The position numbers and the translations under genes were made by a program. This document shows, in pieces, positions 36,920-50,268 of a DNA stretch of 64,000 nucleotides (position 1 is its first letter; every line of letters starts with the position of its first letter). The notes under the pieces were generated by a model that had not been told where the DNA came from, made no database searches, and worked only from the letters and a program-made list of their open reading frames with translations. This stretch comes from Hippophae tibetana (taxonomy: Eukaryota > Streptophyta > Magnoliopsida > Rosales > Elaeagnaceae), in contig CM072808.1 in NCBI GenBank assembly GCA_037013495.1, positions 7,417,319 to 7,481,318 on the forward strand, in the 5' to 3' direction.

Positions 36920-39082
36920 CAATATGCATTGGTCTCGCCAGAAAAAAATCGTTTTTGTACCCAAATAACATCGTTTACATCACTTATTTAGTGTTTAAAG
37001 ATTTTGACGCACCGTTTTCATTTTACTTACTTCCGGTTTAATTCATGAGAGCTAGAAAGGAGACATTGGTGCCGACCTAGGTTTGTTTATTTATATTTTC
37101 AATCAATCTCTATTATTCAAAAAAAATGATGAAGAGAAAAAGAAAGGGAATGTTGTTCAAATTTTCAAAAACAAAAAAAGATTTGGTAAATATGAGTTAC
37201 AACTTTCAACGAAGATAACTTTTGACTCGGGTACCGAAACGAATATTATAATATATCAAATGAAAGCTCATATCAAATTAAACAATATGCATTGGTGACG
37301 AAAAGAAAATCATTTTCGTACCTAAATAACTTCGTTTACATCTCTTATTTACTGTTTAAAGTTTTTGACGCACCATTTTCATTTTACCTATTTCCGGTTT
37401 AATTCAATAGAGCTATAAGCGAGAGATTGGTGCCGATCTACGTTTGTTTTTTTATATTTTCAATCAATCTCTCTTATTGAAAAAGTATTGAGTAGAAAAA
37501 AAGAACGGAGCTATTGTTCACATTTTCAAAAACAAAAAAACATTTGGTAAATAAGAGTAACAACTTTCAACGGAGATAACGTTTGACTCAGGTATCCAAA
37601 CGAATATTATAATATATCAAATTGAAGCTCATATCAAATTAAACAATATGCATTGGTGACGAAAGGAAAATCGTTTTTGTACCCAAATAACATCGTTTAC
37701 ATCACTTATTTAGTGTTTAAATTTGAAGTAACCATTTTCATTTTACCTACTTCAAATTTAATTCAATAGAGCTACAAACGAGATATTGGTGCCAACCTAG
37801 GGTTTTTTATTTATATTTTCAATCAATCTATATTATTCAAAAAAAGTTGAGAAGAGAAAAAGAAATGGAATGTTGTTCAAATTTTCAAAACTAAAAAAAC
37901 ATTTGGTAAATATGAATTACAACTTTCAACGGAACGAACTTTTGACTCCGGTATCGAAACGACTATTATAATATATCAAATTAAAGCTCATATCAAATTA
38001 CACAATATGCGTTGGTCTCGCAAGGAAAATCGATTTTGTATCCAAATAACATCGTTTACATTACTTATTTAATGTTTAAAGTTTTTGACTCACCATTTTC
38101 ATTTTACTTCCTCTTTAATTTAATACAACTATAAAGGAGATATTTTTGCCGACCTAGGATTGTTTTTTATATTTTCAATCAATCTCTCTTATTGAAAAAA
38201 TTTTGAGTAGAGAAAAAGAAGGGAGATGTTGTTCACATTTTTAAAAACAAGAAAACATTTGGTAAATAAGAGTAACAACTTTCAACGGAGATAACTTTTT
38301 ACTCGTGTATCGAAACAAATATTACAATTTATTAAATAAAAGCTCGTATCAAATTACACAAAATGCATTGGTCTCGCAAGAAAAAAATCGTTTCTGCACC
38401 CAAATAACATCGTTTACATCACTTATTTAGTGTTCAAAGATTTTGACGCACCATTTTCATTTTACTTACTTCTGTTTTAATTCAAAAGGGCTTTAACTGA
38501 GATATTGGTACCGACCTAGGGTTGTTTATTTATATTTTCAATTAGTCTCTATTATTAAAAAAAAATAGAGAAGAGAAAAAGAAGGGGAATGTTGTTGAAA
38601 TTTTAAAAATCAAAAACAAATTTGGTAAATATGTGTTACAACTTTCAACGGAGATAACTTTTGACTTAGGTATCAAAATGAATATTATAATATATCAAAT
38701 TAAACCTCGTATCAAACTAAACAATATGCATTTTCCTCGAAAGGAAAATAATTTTGTTACCCAAATAACATCGTTTACATCACTTATTTACTCTTTAAAG
38801 TTTTTGACGCACTATTTTCATTTTACTTACTTCCGATTTAATTCAATAGAGCTATAAAGGAGATATTGGTGCCGATCTAGGTTTGTTTTTTTATATTTTC
38901 AATCAATCTCTCTTATTGAAAAAGTATTGAGTAGAAAAAAATAACGGAGATGTTGTTCACATTTTCAAAAACAAAAAAACATTTGGTAAATAAGATTAAC
39001 AACTTTCAACGGAGATAACTTTTTACTTGGGTATCGAAACAAATATTATAATTTATTAAATGGAAGCTCGTATCAAATTACA
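36920..39082 (+). repeat. Higher-order repeat D-(B/A)-B-C-D'-A, copy 3 with one extra monomer
   Basis: Starts are 36920 D, 37283 B/A chimera, 37644 B, 38003 C, 38359 D' and 38722 A, about 2163 bp. The extra monomer, roughly 37160-37580, matches 29580-29990 closely. Both have aaaaaaagatttgg, cattttcgtacc, ataacttcgtttac, ataagcgagagattgg, ctacgtttg and ggagctattgttc. Inferred: sequence from the 29.6 kb monomer, or a now-lost relative, was brought into the pentamer by exchange or conversion over about 8 kb. Confidence 0.85.
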
Positions 39083-41612
39083 CAATATGCATTGGTCTCG
39101 CCAGAAAAAAATCGTTTTTGTACCCAAATAACATCGTTTACATCACTTATTTAGTGTTTAAAGATATTGACGCACCATTTTCATTTTACTTACTTCCGGT
39201 TTAATTCAAGAGAGCTAGAAAGGATATATTGGTGCCGACCTAGGATTGTTTATTTATATTTTCAATCAATCTATATTATTCAAAAAAAATGGAGAAGAGA
39301 AAAAGAAAGGGAATGTTGTTCAAATTTTCAAAAACAAAAATACATTTGGTAAATATGAGTTACAACTTTCAACGGAGATAACTTTTGACTCGGGTATCCA
39401 AACGAATATTATAATATATCAAATTGACGCTCATATCAAATTAAACAATATGAATTGGTTTCGAAAGGAAAATCGTTTTTGTACCCAAATAACATCGTTT
39501 ACATCACTTATTTAGTGTTTAAAGTTTTTGACACACCATTTTCATTTTACTTACTTCAAATTTAATTCAATAGAGCTAGAAAGGAGATATTGGTGCCAAT
39601 CTAGGTTGTTTATTTATATTTTCAATCAATCTCTATTATTCAAAAAAAGTTGAGAAGAGAAAAAGAAAGGGAATCTTGTTCAAATTTTCAAAACTAAAAA
39701 CACATTTGGTAAATATGAATTACAACTTTAAACGGAACGAACTGTTGATTCGGGTATCAAAACGACTATTATAATATATCAAATTGAACCTCATATCAAA
39801 TTACACAATATGCGTTGGACTCACAAGGAAAATCGATTTTGTATCCAAATAACATCGTTTACATTACTTATTTATTGTTTAAAGTTTTTGACTCACCATT
39901 TTCATTTTACTTACTTCCTGTTTAATTTAATACAACTATAAAGGAGATATTTTTGCCGACCTAGGATTGTTTTTTATATTTTCAATCAATCTCTCTTATT
40001 GAAAAAGTATTGAGTAGAAAAAAAGAACAGATATGTTGTCCACATTTTCAAAAACAAAAAAACATTTGGTATATATGAGTTACAACTTTCAACGAAGATA
40101 ACTTTTGACTGGGGTACCGAAATGAATATTATAATATATCAAATTAAAGCTCGTATCAAATTAAACAATATGCATTGGTTTCGAAAGGAAAATCGTTTTT
40201 GTACCCAAATAACATCGTTTACATCACTTATTTAGTGTTTAAAGTTTTTGAAACACCATTTTCATTTTACTTACTTCAAATTTAATTCAATAGAGCTACA
40301 AAGGAGATATTGGTGCCAACCTAGGGTTGTTTATTTATATTTTCAATCAATCTCTATTATTCAAAAAAAGTTGAGAAGAGAAAAAGAAAGGGAATGTTGT
40401 TCAAATTTTCAAAACTAAAAAAACATTTGGTAAATATGAATTACAACTTTCAACGGAACGAACTTTTGACTCCGGTATCGAAACGACTATTATAATATAT
40501 CAAATTGAAGCTGATATCAAAATACACAATATGCGTTGGTCTCGCTAGGAAAATCGATTTTGTATCCAAATAACATCGTTTACATTACTTATTTAATGTT
40601 TAAAGTTTTTGACTCACCATTTTCATTTTACTTACTTCCTGTTTAATTTAATACAACTATAAAGGAGATTTTTTTGCCGACCTAGGATTGTTTTTTATAT
40701 TTTCAATCAATCTCTCTTATTGAAAAACTTTTGAGTAGAGAAAAAGAAGGGAGATGTTGTTCACATTTTTAAAAACAAGAAAACATTTGGTAAATAAGAG
40801 TAACAACTTTCAATGGAGATAACTTTTTACTCGTGTATCGAAACAAATATTACAATTTATTAAAGGAAAGCTCGTATCAAATTACACAAAATGCATTGGT
40901 CTCGCAAGAAAAAAATCGTTTTTGCACCCAAATAACATCGTTTACATCACTTATTTAGTGTTTAAAGATTGTGACGCACCATTTTCATTTTACTTACTTC
41001 TGTTTTAATTCAAAAGAACTTTAATGGAGATATTGGTACCGACCTAGGGTTGTTTATTTATATTTTCAATTAGTCTCTATTATTCAAAAAAAAATAGAGA
41101 AGAGAAAAAGAAGGGGAATGTTGTTGAAATTTTAAAAATCAAAAACACATTTGGTAAATATGAGTTACAACTTTCAACGGAGATAACTTTTGACTTGGGT
41201 ATCAAAATGAATATTATAATATATCAAATTAAACCTCGTATCAAATTAAACAATATGCATTGGTTTCGAAAGGAAAATCATTTTTGTACCCAAATAACAT
41301 CGTTTACATCACTTATTTACTCTTTAAAGTTTTTGACGCACTATTTTCATTTTACTTACTTCAAATTTAATTCAATAGAGCTACAAAGGAGATATTGGTG
41401 CCAACCTAAGTTTGTTTTTTTTATATTTTCAATCAATCTCTCTTATTGAAAAAGTATTGAGTAGAAAAAAAGAACAGAGATGTTGTTCACATTTTCAAAA
41501 ACAAAAAAACATTTGGTAAATAAGATTAACAACTTTCAACGGAGATAACTTTTTACTCGGGTATCGAAACAAATATTATAATTTATTAAATGGAAGCTCG
41601 TACCAAATTACA
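39083..41612 (+). repeat. Higher-order repeat D-B-C-B-C-D'-(B/A), copy 4 with an extra B-C dimer
   Basis: Starts are 39083 D, 39446 B, 39806 C, 40166 B, 40527 C, 40887 D' and 41251 (B head, A middle). It is the pentamer of the preceding copies with the B-C pair doubled. The join between C and B uses the hybrid C ending (tggtatatatgag, ggggtaccgaaa). The last monomer mixes a B head (gcattggtttcg) with an A stretch (ttactctttaaag). Confidence 0.82.
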
Positions 41613-43058
41613 CAATATGCATTGGTCTCGCCAGAAAAAAATCGTTTTTGTACCCAAATAACATCGTTTACATCACTTATTTAGTGTTTAAAGATATTGA
41701 CGCACCATTTTCATTTTACTTACTTCCGGTTTAATTCCAGAGAGCTAGAAAGGAGATATTGGTGCCGACCTAGGGTTGTTTATTTATATTTTCAATCAAT
41801 CTCTATTATTCAAAAAAAATGATGAAGAGAAAAACAAAGGGAATGTTGTTCAAATTTTCAAAAACAAAAATACATTTGGTAAATATGAGTTACAACTTTC
41901 AACGGAGATAACTTTTGACTCGGGTATCCAAACGAATATCATAATATATCAAATTAAAGCTCGTATCAAATTAAACAATATGCATTTTCCTCAAAAGGAA
42001 AATCATTTTTGTACCCAAATAACATCGTTTACATCACTTATTTACTGTTTAAAGATTTTGACGCACCGTTTTCATTTTACTTACTTCCGGTTTAATTCAA
42101 GAGAGCTAGAAATGAGATATTGGTGCCAACCTAGGATTGTTTATTTATATTTTCAATCAATCTATATTATTCAAAAAAAATGGAGAAGAGAAAAAGAAAG
42201 GGAATGTTGTTCAAATTTTCAAAAACAAAAATACATTTGGTAAATATGAGTTACAACTTTCAACAGAGATAACTTTTGACTCGGGTATCCAAACGAATAT
42301 TATAATATATCAAATTAAAGCTCATATCAAATTAAACAATATGCATTGGTTTCGAAAGGAAAATCGTTTTTGTACCCAAATAACATCGTTTACATCACTT
42401 ATTTAGTGTTTAAAGTTTTTGACACACCATTTTCATTTTACTTACTTCAAATTTAATTCAATAGAGCTACGAAGGAGATATTGGTGCCAACCTAGGGTTG
42501 TTTCTTTATATTCTCAAACAATCTCTATTATTCAAAAAAAGTTGAGAAGAGAAAAAGAAAGGGAATATTGTTCAAATTTTCTAAACTAAAAACACATTTG
42601 GTAAATATGAATTACAACTTTCAACGGAGATAACTTTTGACTCGGGTATCCAAACGAATATTATAATATATCAAATTGAAGCTCATATCAAATTAAACAA
42701 TATGCATTGGTTTCGAAAGGAAAATCGTTTTTGTACCCAAATAACATCGTTTACATCACTTATTTAGTGTTTAAATTTTTTGACACACCATTTTCATTTT
42801 ACTTACTTCAAATTTAATTCAATAGAGCTACAAAGGAGATATTGGTGCCAACCTAGGGTTTTTTATTTATATTTGCAATCAATCTCTATTATTCAAAAAA
42901 AGTTGAGAATAGAAAAAGAAAGGGAATGTTGTTCAAATTTTCAAAACTAAAAACACATTTGGTAAATATGAGTTACAACTTTCAACAGAGATAACTTTTG
43001 ACTCGGGTATCTAATGGAATATTATAATATATCAAATTGAAGCTCATATCAAATTAAA
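41613..43058 (+). repeat. Monomers D, A/D, B, B
   Basis: Starts are 41613 D, 41976 A/D chimera, 42337 B and 42698 B. The A/D monomer has a class-A head (cattttcctcaaaagg) and switches to a D middle (gattttgacgcaccg) after the conserved block. This arrangement happens to leave the longest open frame in the window (41776-42243), which is not a gene. Confidence 0.8.
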
Positions 43059-45590
43059 CAATATGCATTGGTCTCGCAAGGAAAATCGATTTTGTATCCA
43101 AATAACATCGTTTACATTACTTATTTAATGTTTAAAGTTTTTGACTCACCATTTTCATTTTACTTACTTCTTGTTAATTTAATACAACTTTAAAGGAGAT
43201 ATTTTTGCCGACCTAGGATTGTTTTTTATATTTTCAATCAATCTCTCTTATTGAAAAAATATTGGGTAGAAAAAAAGAACAGAGATGTTGTCCACATTTT
43301 CAAAAACAAAAAAACATTTGGTATATATGAGTTACAACTTTCAACGAAAATAACTTTTGACTGGGGTATCGAAACAAATATTATAATATATCAAATTAAA
43401 GCTCGTTTCAAATTAAACAATAGGCATTTTCCTCAAAAGGAAAATCATTTTTGTACCCAAATAACATCGTTTACATCACTTATTTACTGTTTAAAGTTTT
43501 TGACACCATTTTCATTTTACTTATTTCCGGTTTAATTCAATAGAGTTATAAGGGAGAGATTGGTGCCGAACTAGGTTTGTTTTTTTATATTTTCAATCGA
43601 TCTCTCTTATTGAAAAAGTATTGAGTAGAAAAAAAGAACGGAGATGTTGTTCGCATTTTCAAAAACAAAAAAAAATTAGGTAAATAAGAGTAACAACTTT
43701 CAACGGAGATAACTTTTTACTCGGGTATCGAAACGAATATTATAATTTATTAAATGGAAGGTCGTATCAAATTACACAATATGCATTGTTTTCGCAGGAA
43801 AAAAAATCGTTTTTGTACCCAAATAATATCGTTTACATCACTTATTTAGTGTTTAAAGATTTTGACGCACCGTTTTCATTTTACTTACTTCCGGTTTAAT
43901 TCAAGAGAGCTAGAAAGGAGATATTGGTGCAGACCTAGGGTTGTTTATTTATATATTCAATCAATCTCTATTATTCATTAAAAAAATGGAGAAGAGAAAA
44001 AGAAAGGGAATGTTGTTCAAATTTTCAAAAACAAAAATACATTTGGTAAATTTGAGTTACAACTTTCAACGTAGATAACTTTTGACTCGGGTATTCAAAC
44101 GAATATTATAATATATCAAATTCAAGCTCATATCAAATTACACAATATGCATTGGTGTCGTAAGGAAAATCGTTTTTGTACCCAAATAACATCGTTTACA
44201 TCACTTATTTAATGTTTAAAGTTTTTGACTCACCATATTCATTTTACTTACTTCCGGTTTAATTCAATAGAGTTATAAGGGAGTGATTGGTGCCGAACTA
44301 GGTTTGTTTTTTTATATTTTCAATCAATCTCTCTTATTGAAAAAGTATTTAGTAGAAAAAAAGAACGGAGATGTTGTTCACATTTTCAAAAACAAAAAAA
44401 ACATTTGGTAAATAAGAGTAACAACTTTCAACGGAGATAACTTTTTACTCGGGTATCGAAACGAATATTATAATATATTAAATGGAAGCTCGTATCAAAT
44501 TACACAATATGCATTGGTCTCGCAAGAAAAAAATCATTTTTGTACCCAAATAACATCGTTTACATCACTTATTTACTGTTTAATGATTTTGAAGCACCGT
44601 TTTCATTTTACTTATTTCCGGTTTAATTCAATAGAGCTATAAGGGAGATATTGGTGCCGATCTAGGTATGTTTTTTTATATTTTCAATCAATCTCTCTTA
44701 TTGAAAAAGTATTGAGTAGAAAAAAAGAACGGAGATGTTGTTCACATTTTCAAAAACAAAAAAACATTTGGTAAATAAGAGTAATAACTTTAAACTGAGA
44801 TAACTTTTTGCTCGGGTATCGAAACGAATATTATAATATTTTAAATTGAAGCTCGTATCAAATTACACAATATGCATTGGTCTCGCCAGAAAAAAATCGT
44901 TTTTGTACCCAAATAACATCGTTTACATCACTTATTTAGTGTTTAAAGATTTTGACGCACCGTTTTCATTTTACTTACTTCCGGTTTAATTCAAGAGAGC
45001 TAGAAAGGAGACATTGGTGCCGACCTAGGGTTGTTTATTTATATTTTCAATCAATCTCTATTATTCAAAAAAAATGATGAAGAGAAAAAGAAAGGGAATT
45101 TTGTTCAAATTTTCAAAAACAAAAATACATTTGGTAAATATGAGTTATAACTTTCAACAGAGATAACTTTTGACTCGGGTATCCAAACGAATATTATAAT
45201 ATATCAAATTGAAGCTCATATCAAATTAAACAATATGCATTGGTCTCGCAAGGAAAATCGATTTTGTATCCAAATAACATCGTTTACATTACTTATTTAA
45301 TGTTTAAAGTTTTTGACTCACCATTTTCATTTTACTTACTTCCTGTTTAATTTAATACAACTATAAAGGAGATATTTTTGCCGACCTAGGATTGTTTATT
45401 ATATTTTCAATCAATCTCTATTATTCAAAAAAAGTTGAGAAGAGAAAAAGAAATGGAATGTTGTTCAAATTTTCAAAACTAAAAAAACATTTGGTAAATA
45501 TGAATTACAACTTTAACCGGAACGAACTTTTGACTCCGGTATCGAAACGACTATTATAATATATAAAATTGAAGCTCATATCAAATTACA
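43059..45590 (+). repeat. Second copy of the dispersed C-A-D-E-D/A-D-C segment
   Basis: Starts are 43059 C, 43418 A, 43777 D, 44143 E-like, 44505 D/A, 44868 D and 45231 C. It repeats 30415-32946 about 12.64 kb downstream, including caataggcattttcc, gcattgttttcgcagg, tttgagttac and caacgtagataac. The final C at 45231 changes to a beta, B-like tail (ctattattcaaaaaaagttg, gaacgaac), so it is followed by a second C at 45591. Confidence 0.85.
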
Positions 45591-47401
45591 CAATATGCGT
45601 TGGTCTCGCAAGGAAAATCGATTTTGTATCCAAATAACATCGTTTACATTACTTATTTAATGTTTAAAGTTTTTGACTCACCATTTTCATTTTACTTACT
45701 TCCTGTTTAATTTAATACAAGTATAAAGGAGATATTTTTGCCGACCTAGGATTGTTTTTTATATTTTCAATCAATCTCTCTTATTGAAAAAGTTTTGAGT
45801 AGAGAAAAAGAAGGGAGATGTTGTTCACATTTTTAAAAACAAGAAAACATTTGGTAAATAAGAGTAACAACTTTCAACGGAGATAACTTTTTACTCGTGT
45901 ATCGAAACAAATATTACAATTTATTAAATGAAAGCTCGTATCAAATTACACAAAATGCATTGGTCTCGCAAGAAAAAAATCGTTTCTGCACCCAAATAAA
46001 ATCGTTTACATCACTTATTTAGTGTTTAAAGATTTTGACGCACCATTTTCATTTTACTTACTTCTGTTTTAATTCAAAACGGCTTTAATGGAGATATTGG
46101 TACCAACCTAGGGTTGTTTATTTATATTTTCAATTAGTCTCTATTATTCAAAAAAAAATAGAGAAGAGAAAAAGAAGGGGAATGTTGTTGAAATTTTAAA
46201 AATCAAAAACACATTTGGTAAATATGAGTTACAACTTTCAACGGAGATAACTTTTGACTTGGGTATCAAAATGAATATTATAATATATCAAATTAAACCT
46301 CGTATCAAATTAAATAATATGCATTTTCCTCGAAAGGAAAATCATTTTTGTACCCAAATAACATCGTTTACATCACTTATTTACTCTTTAAAGTTTTTGA
46401 AGCACTATTTTCATTTTACTTACTTCCGATTTAATTCAATAGAGCTATAAAGGAGATATTGGTGCCGATCTAGGTTTGTTTTTTTATATTTTCAATCAAT
46501 CTCTCTTATTGAAAAATTATTGAGTAGAAAAAAAGAACGGAGATGTTGTTCACATTTTCAAAAACAAAAAAACATTTGGTAAATAAGATTAACAACTTTC
46601 AACGGAGATAACTTTTTACTCGGGTATCGAAACAAATATTATAATTTATTAAATGGAAGCTCGTACCAAATTACACAATATGCATTGGTCTCGCCAGAAA
46701 AAAATCGTTTTTGTACCCAAATAACATCGTTTACATCACTTATTTAGTGTTTAAAGATATTGACGCACCATTTTCATTTTACTTACTTCCGGTTTAATTC
46801 CAGAGAGCTAGAAAGGAGATATTGGTGCCGACCTAGGGTTGTTTATTTATATTTTCAATCAATCTATATTATTAAATAAAAAAATGGAGAAGAGAAAAAG
46901 AAAGGGAATGTTGTTCAAATTTTCAAAAACAAAAATACATTTGGTAAATATGAGTTACAACTTTCAACGAACATAACTTTTGACTGGGGTACCGACACAA
47001 ATATTATAATATATCAAATTAAACCTCGTATCATTTTAAACAATATGCATTTTCCTCAAAAGGAAAATCATTTTTGTACCCAAATAACATCGTTTACATC
47101 ACTTATTTACTGTTTAAAGATTTTGACGCACCGTTTTCATTTTACTTACTTCCGGTTTAATTCAAGAGAGCTAGAAAGGAGATATTGGTGCCGACCTAGG
47201 GTTGTTTATTTATATTTTCAATCAATCTCTATTATTCAAAAAAATTTGAGAAGAGAAAAAGAAAGGGAATATTGTTCAAATTTTCTAAACTAAAAACACA
47301 TTTGGTAAATATGAATTATAACTTTCAACGGAACGAACTTTTGACTCGGGTATCGAAACGACTATTATAATATATCAAATTGAAGCTCATATCAAATTAC
47401 A
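45591..47401 (+). repeat. Higher-order repeat C-D'-A-D-(A/D), dispersed copy 1
   Basis: Starts are 45591 C, 45951 D', 46315 A, 46676 D and 47041 A/D. The same five-class order occurs at 52416 and 54441. Shared marks are gaaaagttttgagtagag-type C tails, ttccagagagctag in D, tattaaataaaaaaatgg, and the A head with D middle in the last monomer. Confidence 0.82.
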
Positions 47402-48780
47402 CAATATGCGTTGGTCTCGCAAGGAAAATCGATTTTGTATCAAAATAACATCGTTTACATTACTTATTTAATGTTTAAAGTTTTTGACTCACCATTTTCA
47501 TTTTACTTACTTCCTGTTTAATTTAATACAACTATAAAGGAGATATTTTGCCGACCTAGGATTGTTTTTTATATTTTCAATCAATCTCTCTTATTGAAAA
47601 AGTATTGAGTAGAAAAAAAGAACAGAGATGTTGTCCACATTTTCAAAAACAAAAAAACATTTGGTATATATGAGTTACAACTTTCAACGAAGATAACTTT
47701 TGACTGGGGTACCGAAACGAATATTATAATATATCAAATTAAAGCTCGTTTCAAATTAAACAATATGCATTGGTTTCGAAAGGAAAATCGTTTTTGTACC
47801 CAAATAACATCGTTTACATCACTTATTTAGTGTTTAAAGTTTTTGACACACCATTTTCATTTTACTTACTTCAAATTTAATTCAATAGAGCTACAAAGGA
47901 GATATTGGTGCCAACCTAGGGTTGTTTATTTATATTTTCAATCAATCTCTATTATTCAAAAAAAGTTGAGAAGAGAAAAAGAAAGGGAATGTTGTTCAAA
48001 TTTTCAAAACTAAAAAAACATTTGGTAAATATGAATTACAACTTTCAACGGAACGAACTTTTGACTCCGGTATCGAAACGACTATTATAATATATCAAAT
48101 TGAAGCTCATATCAAATTACACAATATGCGTTGGTCTCGCAAGGAAAATCGATTTTGTATCAAAATAACATCTTTTACATTACTTATTTAATGTTTAAAG
48201 TTTTTGACTCACCATTTTCATTTTACTTACTTCCTGTTTAATTTAATACAACTATAAAGGAGATATTTTGCCGACCTAGGATTGTTTTTTATAGTTTCAA
48301 TCAATCTCTCTTATTGAAAAAGTATTGAGTAGAAAAAAAGAACAGAGATGTTGTCCACATTTTCAAAAACAAAAAAACATTTGGTATATATGAGTTACAA
48401 CTTTCAACGAAGATAACTTTTGACTGGGGTACCGAAACGAATATTATAATATATCAAATTAAAGCTCGTTTCAAATTAAACAATAAGCATTGGGTTCGAA
48501 AGGAAAATCGTTTTTGTACTCAAATAACATCGTTTACATCACTTATTTAGTGTTTAAAGTTTTTGACACACCATTTTCATTTTACTTACTTCAAGTTTAA
48601 TTCAATAGAGCTATAGAGGAGATATTGGTGCCAACCTAGGGTTGTTTATTTATATTTTCAATCAATCTCTACTATTCACAAAAAGTTGAGAAGAGAAAAA
48701 GAAAGGGAATATTGTTCAAATTTTCTAAACTAAAAACACATTTGGTATATATGAATTACAACTTTCAACGGAACGAACTT
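47402..48780 (+). repeat. C-B dimer repeat, 720 bp
   Basis: Starts are 47402 C, 47761 B, 48122 C and 48481 B. Positions 47321-48060 line up with 48041-48780 at an offset of exactly 720 bp with scattered single-base differences. The second dimer also forms the beginning of the 2147 bp repeat, so two scales of duplication are nested here. Confidence 0.85.
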
Positions 48781-50268
48781 TTGACTCGGGTATCGAAACG
48801 ACTATTATAATATATCAAATTACACAATATGCGTTGGTCTCGCAAGGAAAATCGATTTTGTATCAAAATAACATCGTTTACATTACTTATTTAATGTTTA
48901 AAGTTTTTGACTCACCATTTTCATTTTACTTACTTCCTGTTTAATTTAATACAACTATAAAAGAGATATTTTTGCCGACCTAGGATTGTTTTTTATATTT
49001 TCAATCAATCTCTCTTATTGAAAAAGTATTGAGTAGAAAAAAAGAACAGAGATGTTGTCCACATTTTCAAAAACAAAAAAACATTTGGTATATATGAGTT
49101 ACAAATTTCAACGAAGATAACTTTTGACTAGGGTACCGAAACGAATATTATAATATATCAAATTAAAGCTCGTTTCAAATTAAACAATATGCATTTTCCT
49201 CGAAAGGAAAATCATTTTTGTACCCAAATAACATCGTTTACATCACTTATTTACTGTTTAAAGTTTTTGACGCACCATTTTCATTTTACTTATTTCCGGT
49301 TTAATTCAATAGAGCTATAAGGGAGATATTGGTGCCGATCTAGGTATGTTTTTTTATATTTTCAATCAATCTCTCTTATTGAAAAAGTATTGAGTAGAAA
49401 AAAGAACGGAGAGGTTGTTCACATTTTCAAAAACAAAAAAACATTTGGTAAATAAGAGTAACAACTTTCAACGGAGATAACTTTTTACTCGGGTATCGAA
49501 ACGAATATTATAATATTTTAAATGCAAGGTCGTATCAAATTACACAATATGCTTTGGTCACAAGAAAAAAATCGTTTTTGTACCCAAATAACATCGTTTA
49601 CATCACTTATTTAGTGTTTAAAGATTTTGATGCACCGTTTTCATATTACATACTTCCGGTTTAATTCAAGAAACCTAGAAAGGAGATATTGGTGCCGACC
49701 TAGGTTTGTTTATTTATATTTTCAATCAATCTCTATTATTCAAAAAAAAAATGGAGAAGAGAAAAAGAAAGGGAATGTTGTTCAAATTTTCAAAAACAAA
49801 AATATATTTTGTAAATATGAGTTACAACTTTCAACGGAGATAACTTTTGACTCGGGTAACCAAACGAATATTATAATATATCAAATTGAAGCTCATATCA
49901 AATTAAACAATATGCATTGGTTTCGAAAGGAAAATCGTTTTTGTACCCAAATAACATCGTTTACATCACTTATTTAGTGTTTAAAGTTGTTGACACACCA
50001 TTTTCATTTTACTTACTTCAAATTTAATTCAATAGAGCTACAAAGGTGATATTGGTGCCAACCTAGGGTTGTTCATTTATATTTTCAATCAATCTCTATT
50101 ATTCAAAAAAAGTTGAGAAGAGAAAAAGAAAGGGAATGTTGTTCAAATTTTCAAAACTAAAAACACATTTGGTAAATATGAATTACAACTTTCAACGGAA
50201 CGAACTTTTGACTCCGGTATCGAAACGACTATTATAATATATCAAATTGAAGCTCATATCAAATTACA
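48122..50268 (+). repeat. Higher-order repeat C-B-C-A-D-B, copy 1 (2147 bp)
   Basis: Starts are 48122 C, 48481 B, 48825 C, 49185 A, 49545 D and 49908 B. Private marks are acatcttttacatt, atagtttcaatc, caataagcattggg, ctactattcacaaaa, gagaggttg and gcaaggtcg. The second C is preceded by a 17-bp deletion, so the unit is shorter than six full monomers. High identity to copy 2 extends from roughly 48.02 kb. Confidence 0.93.
48812..48821 (+). other. 17-bp deletion between 10-bp direct repeats
   Basis: Normal beta tails end atatcaaatt-gaagctc-atatcaaatt, a 10-bp direct repeat with a 7-bp spacer. At this position only one copy remains, exactly what deletion between the two repeats would leave. The same single copy is at 50959-50968 because it was duplicated with the 2147 bp unit. 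Confidence 0.9.

Noticed and set aside
41776-42243. Longest open frame, 155 codons, spanning more than one monomer.
   Set aside because: It arises from a chimeric A/D monomer and local indels that keep one frame open. Its peptide is the same repeat translated twice.
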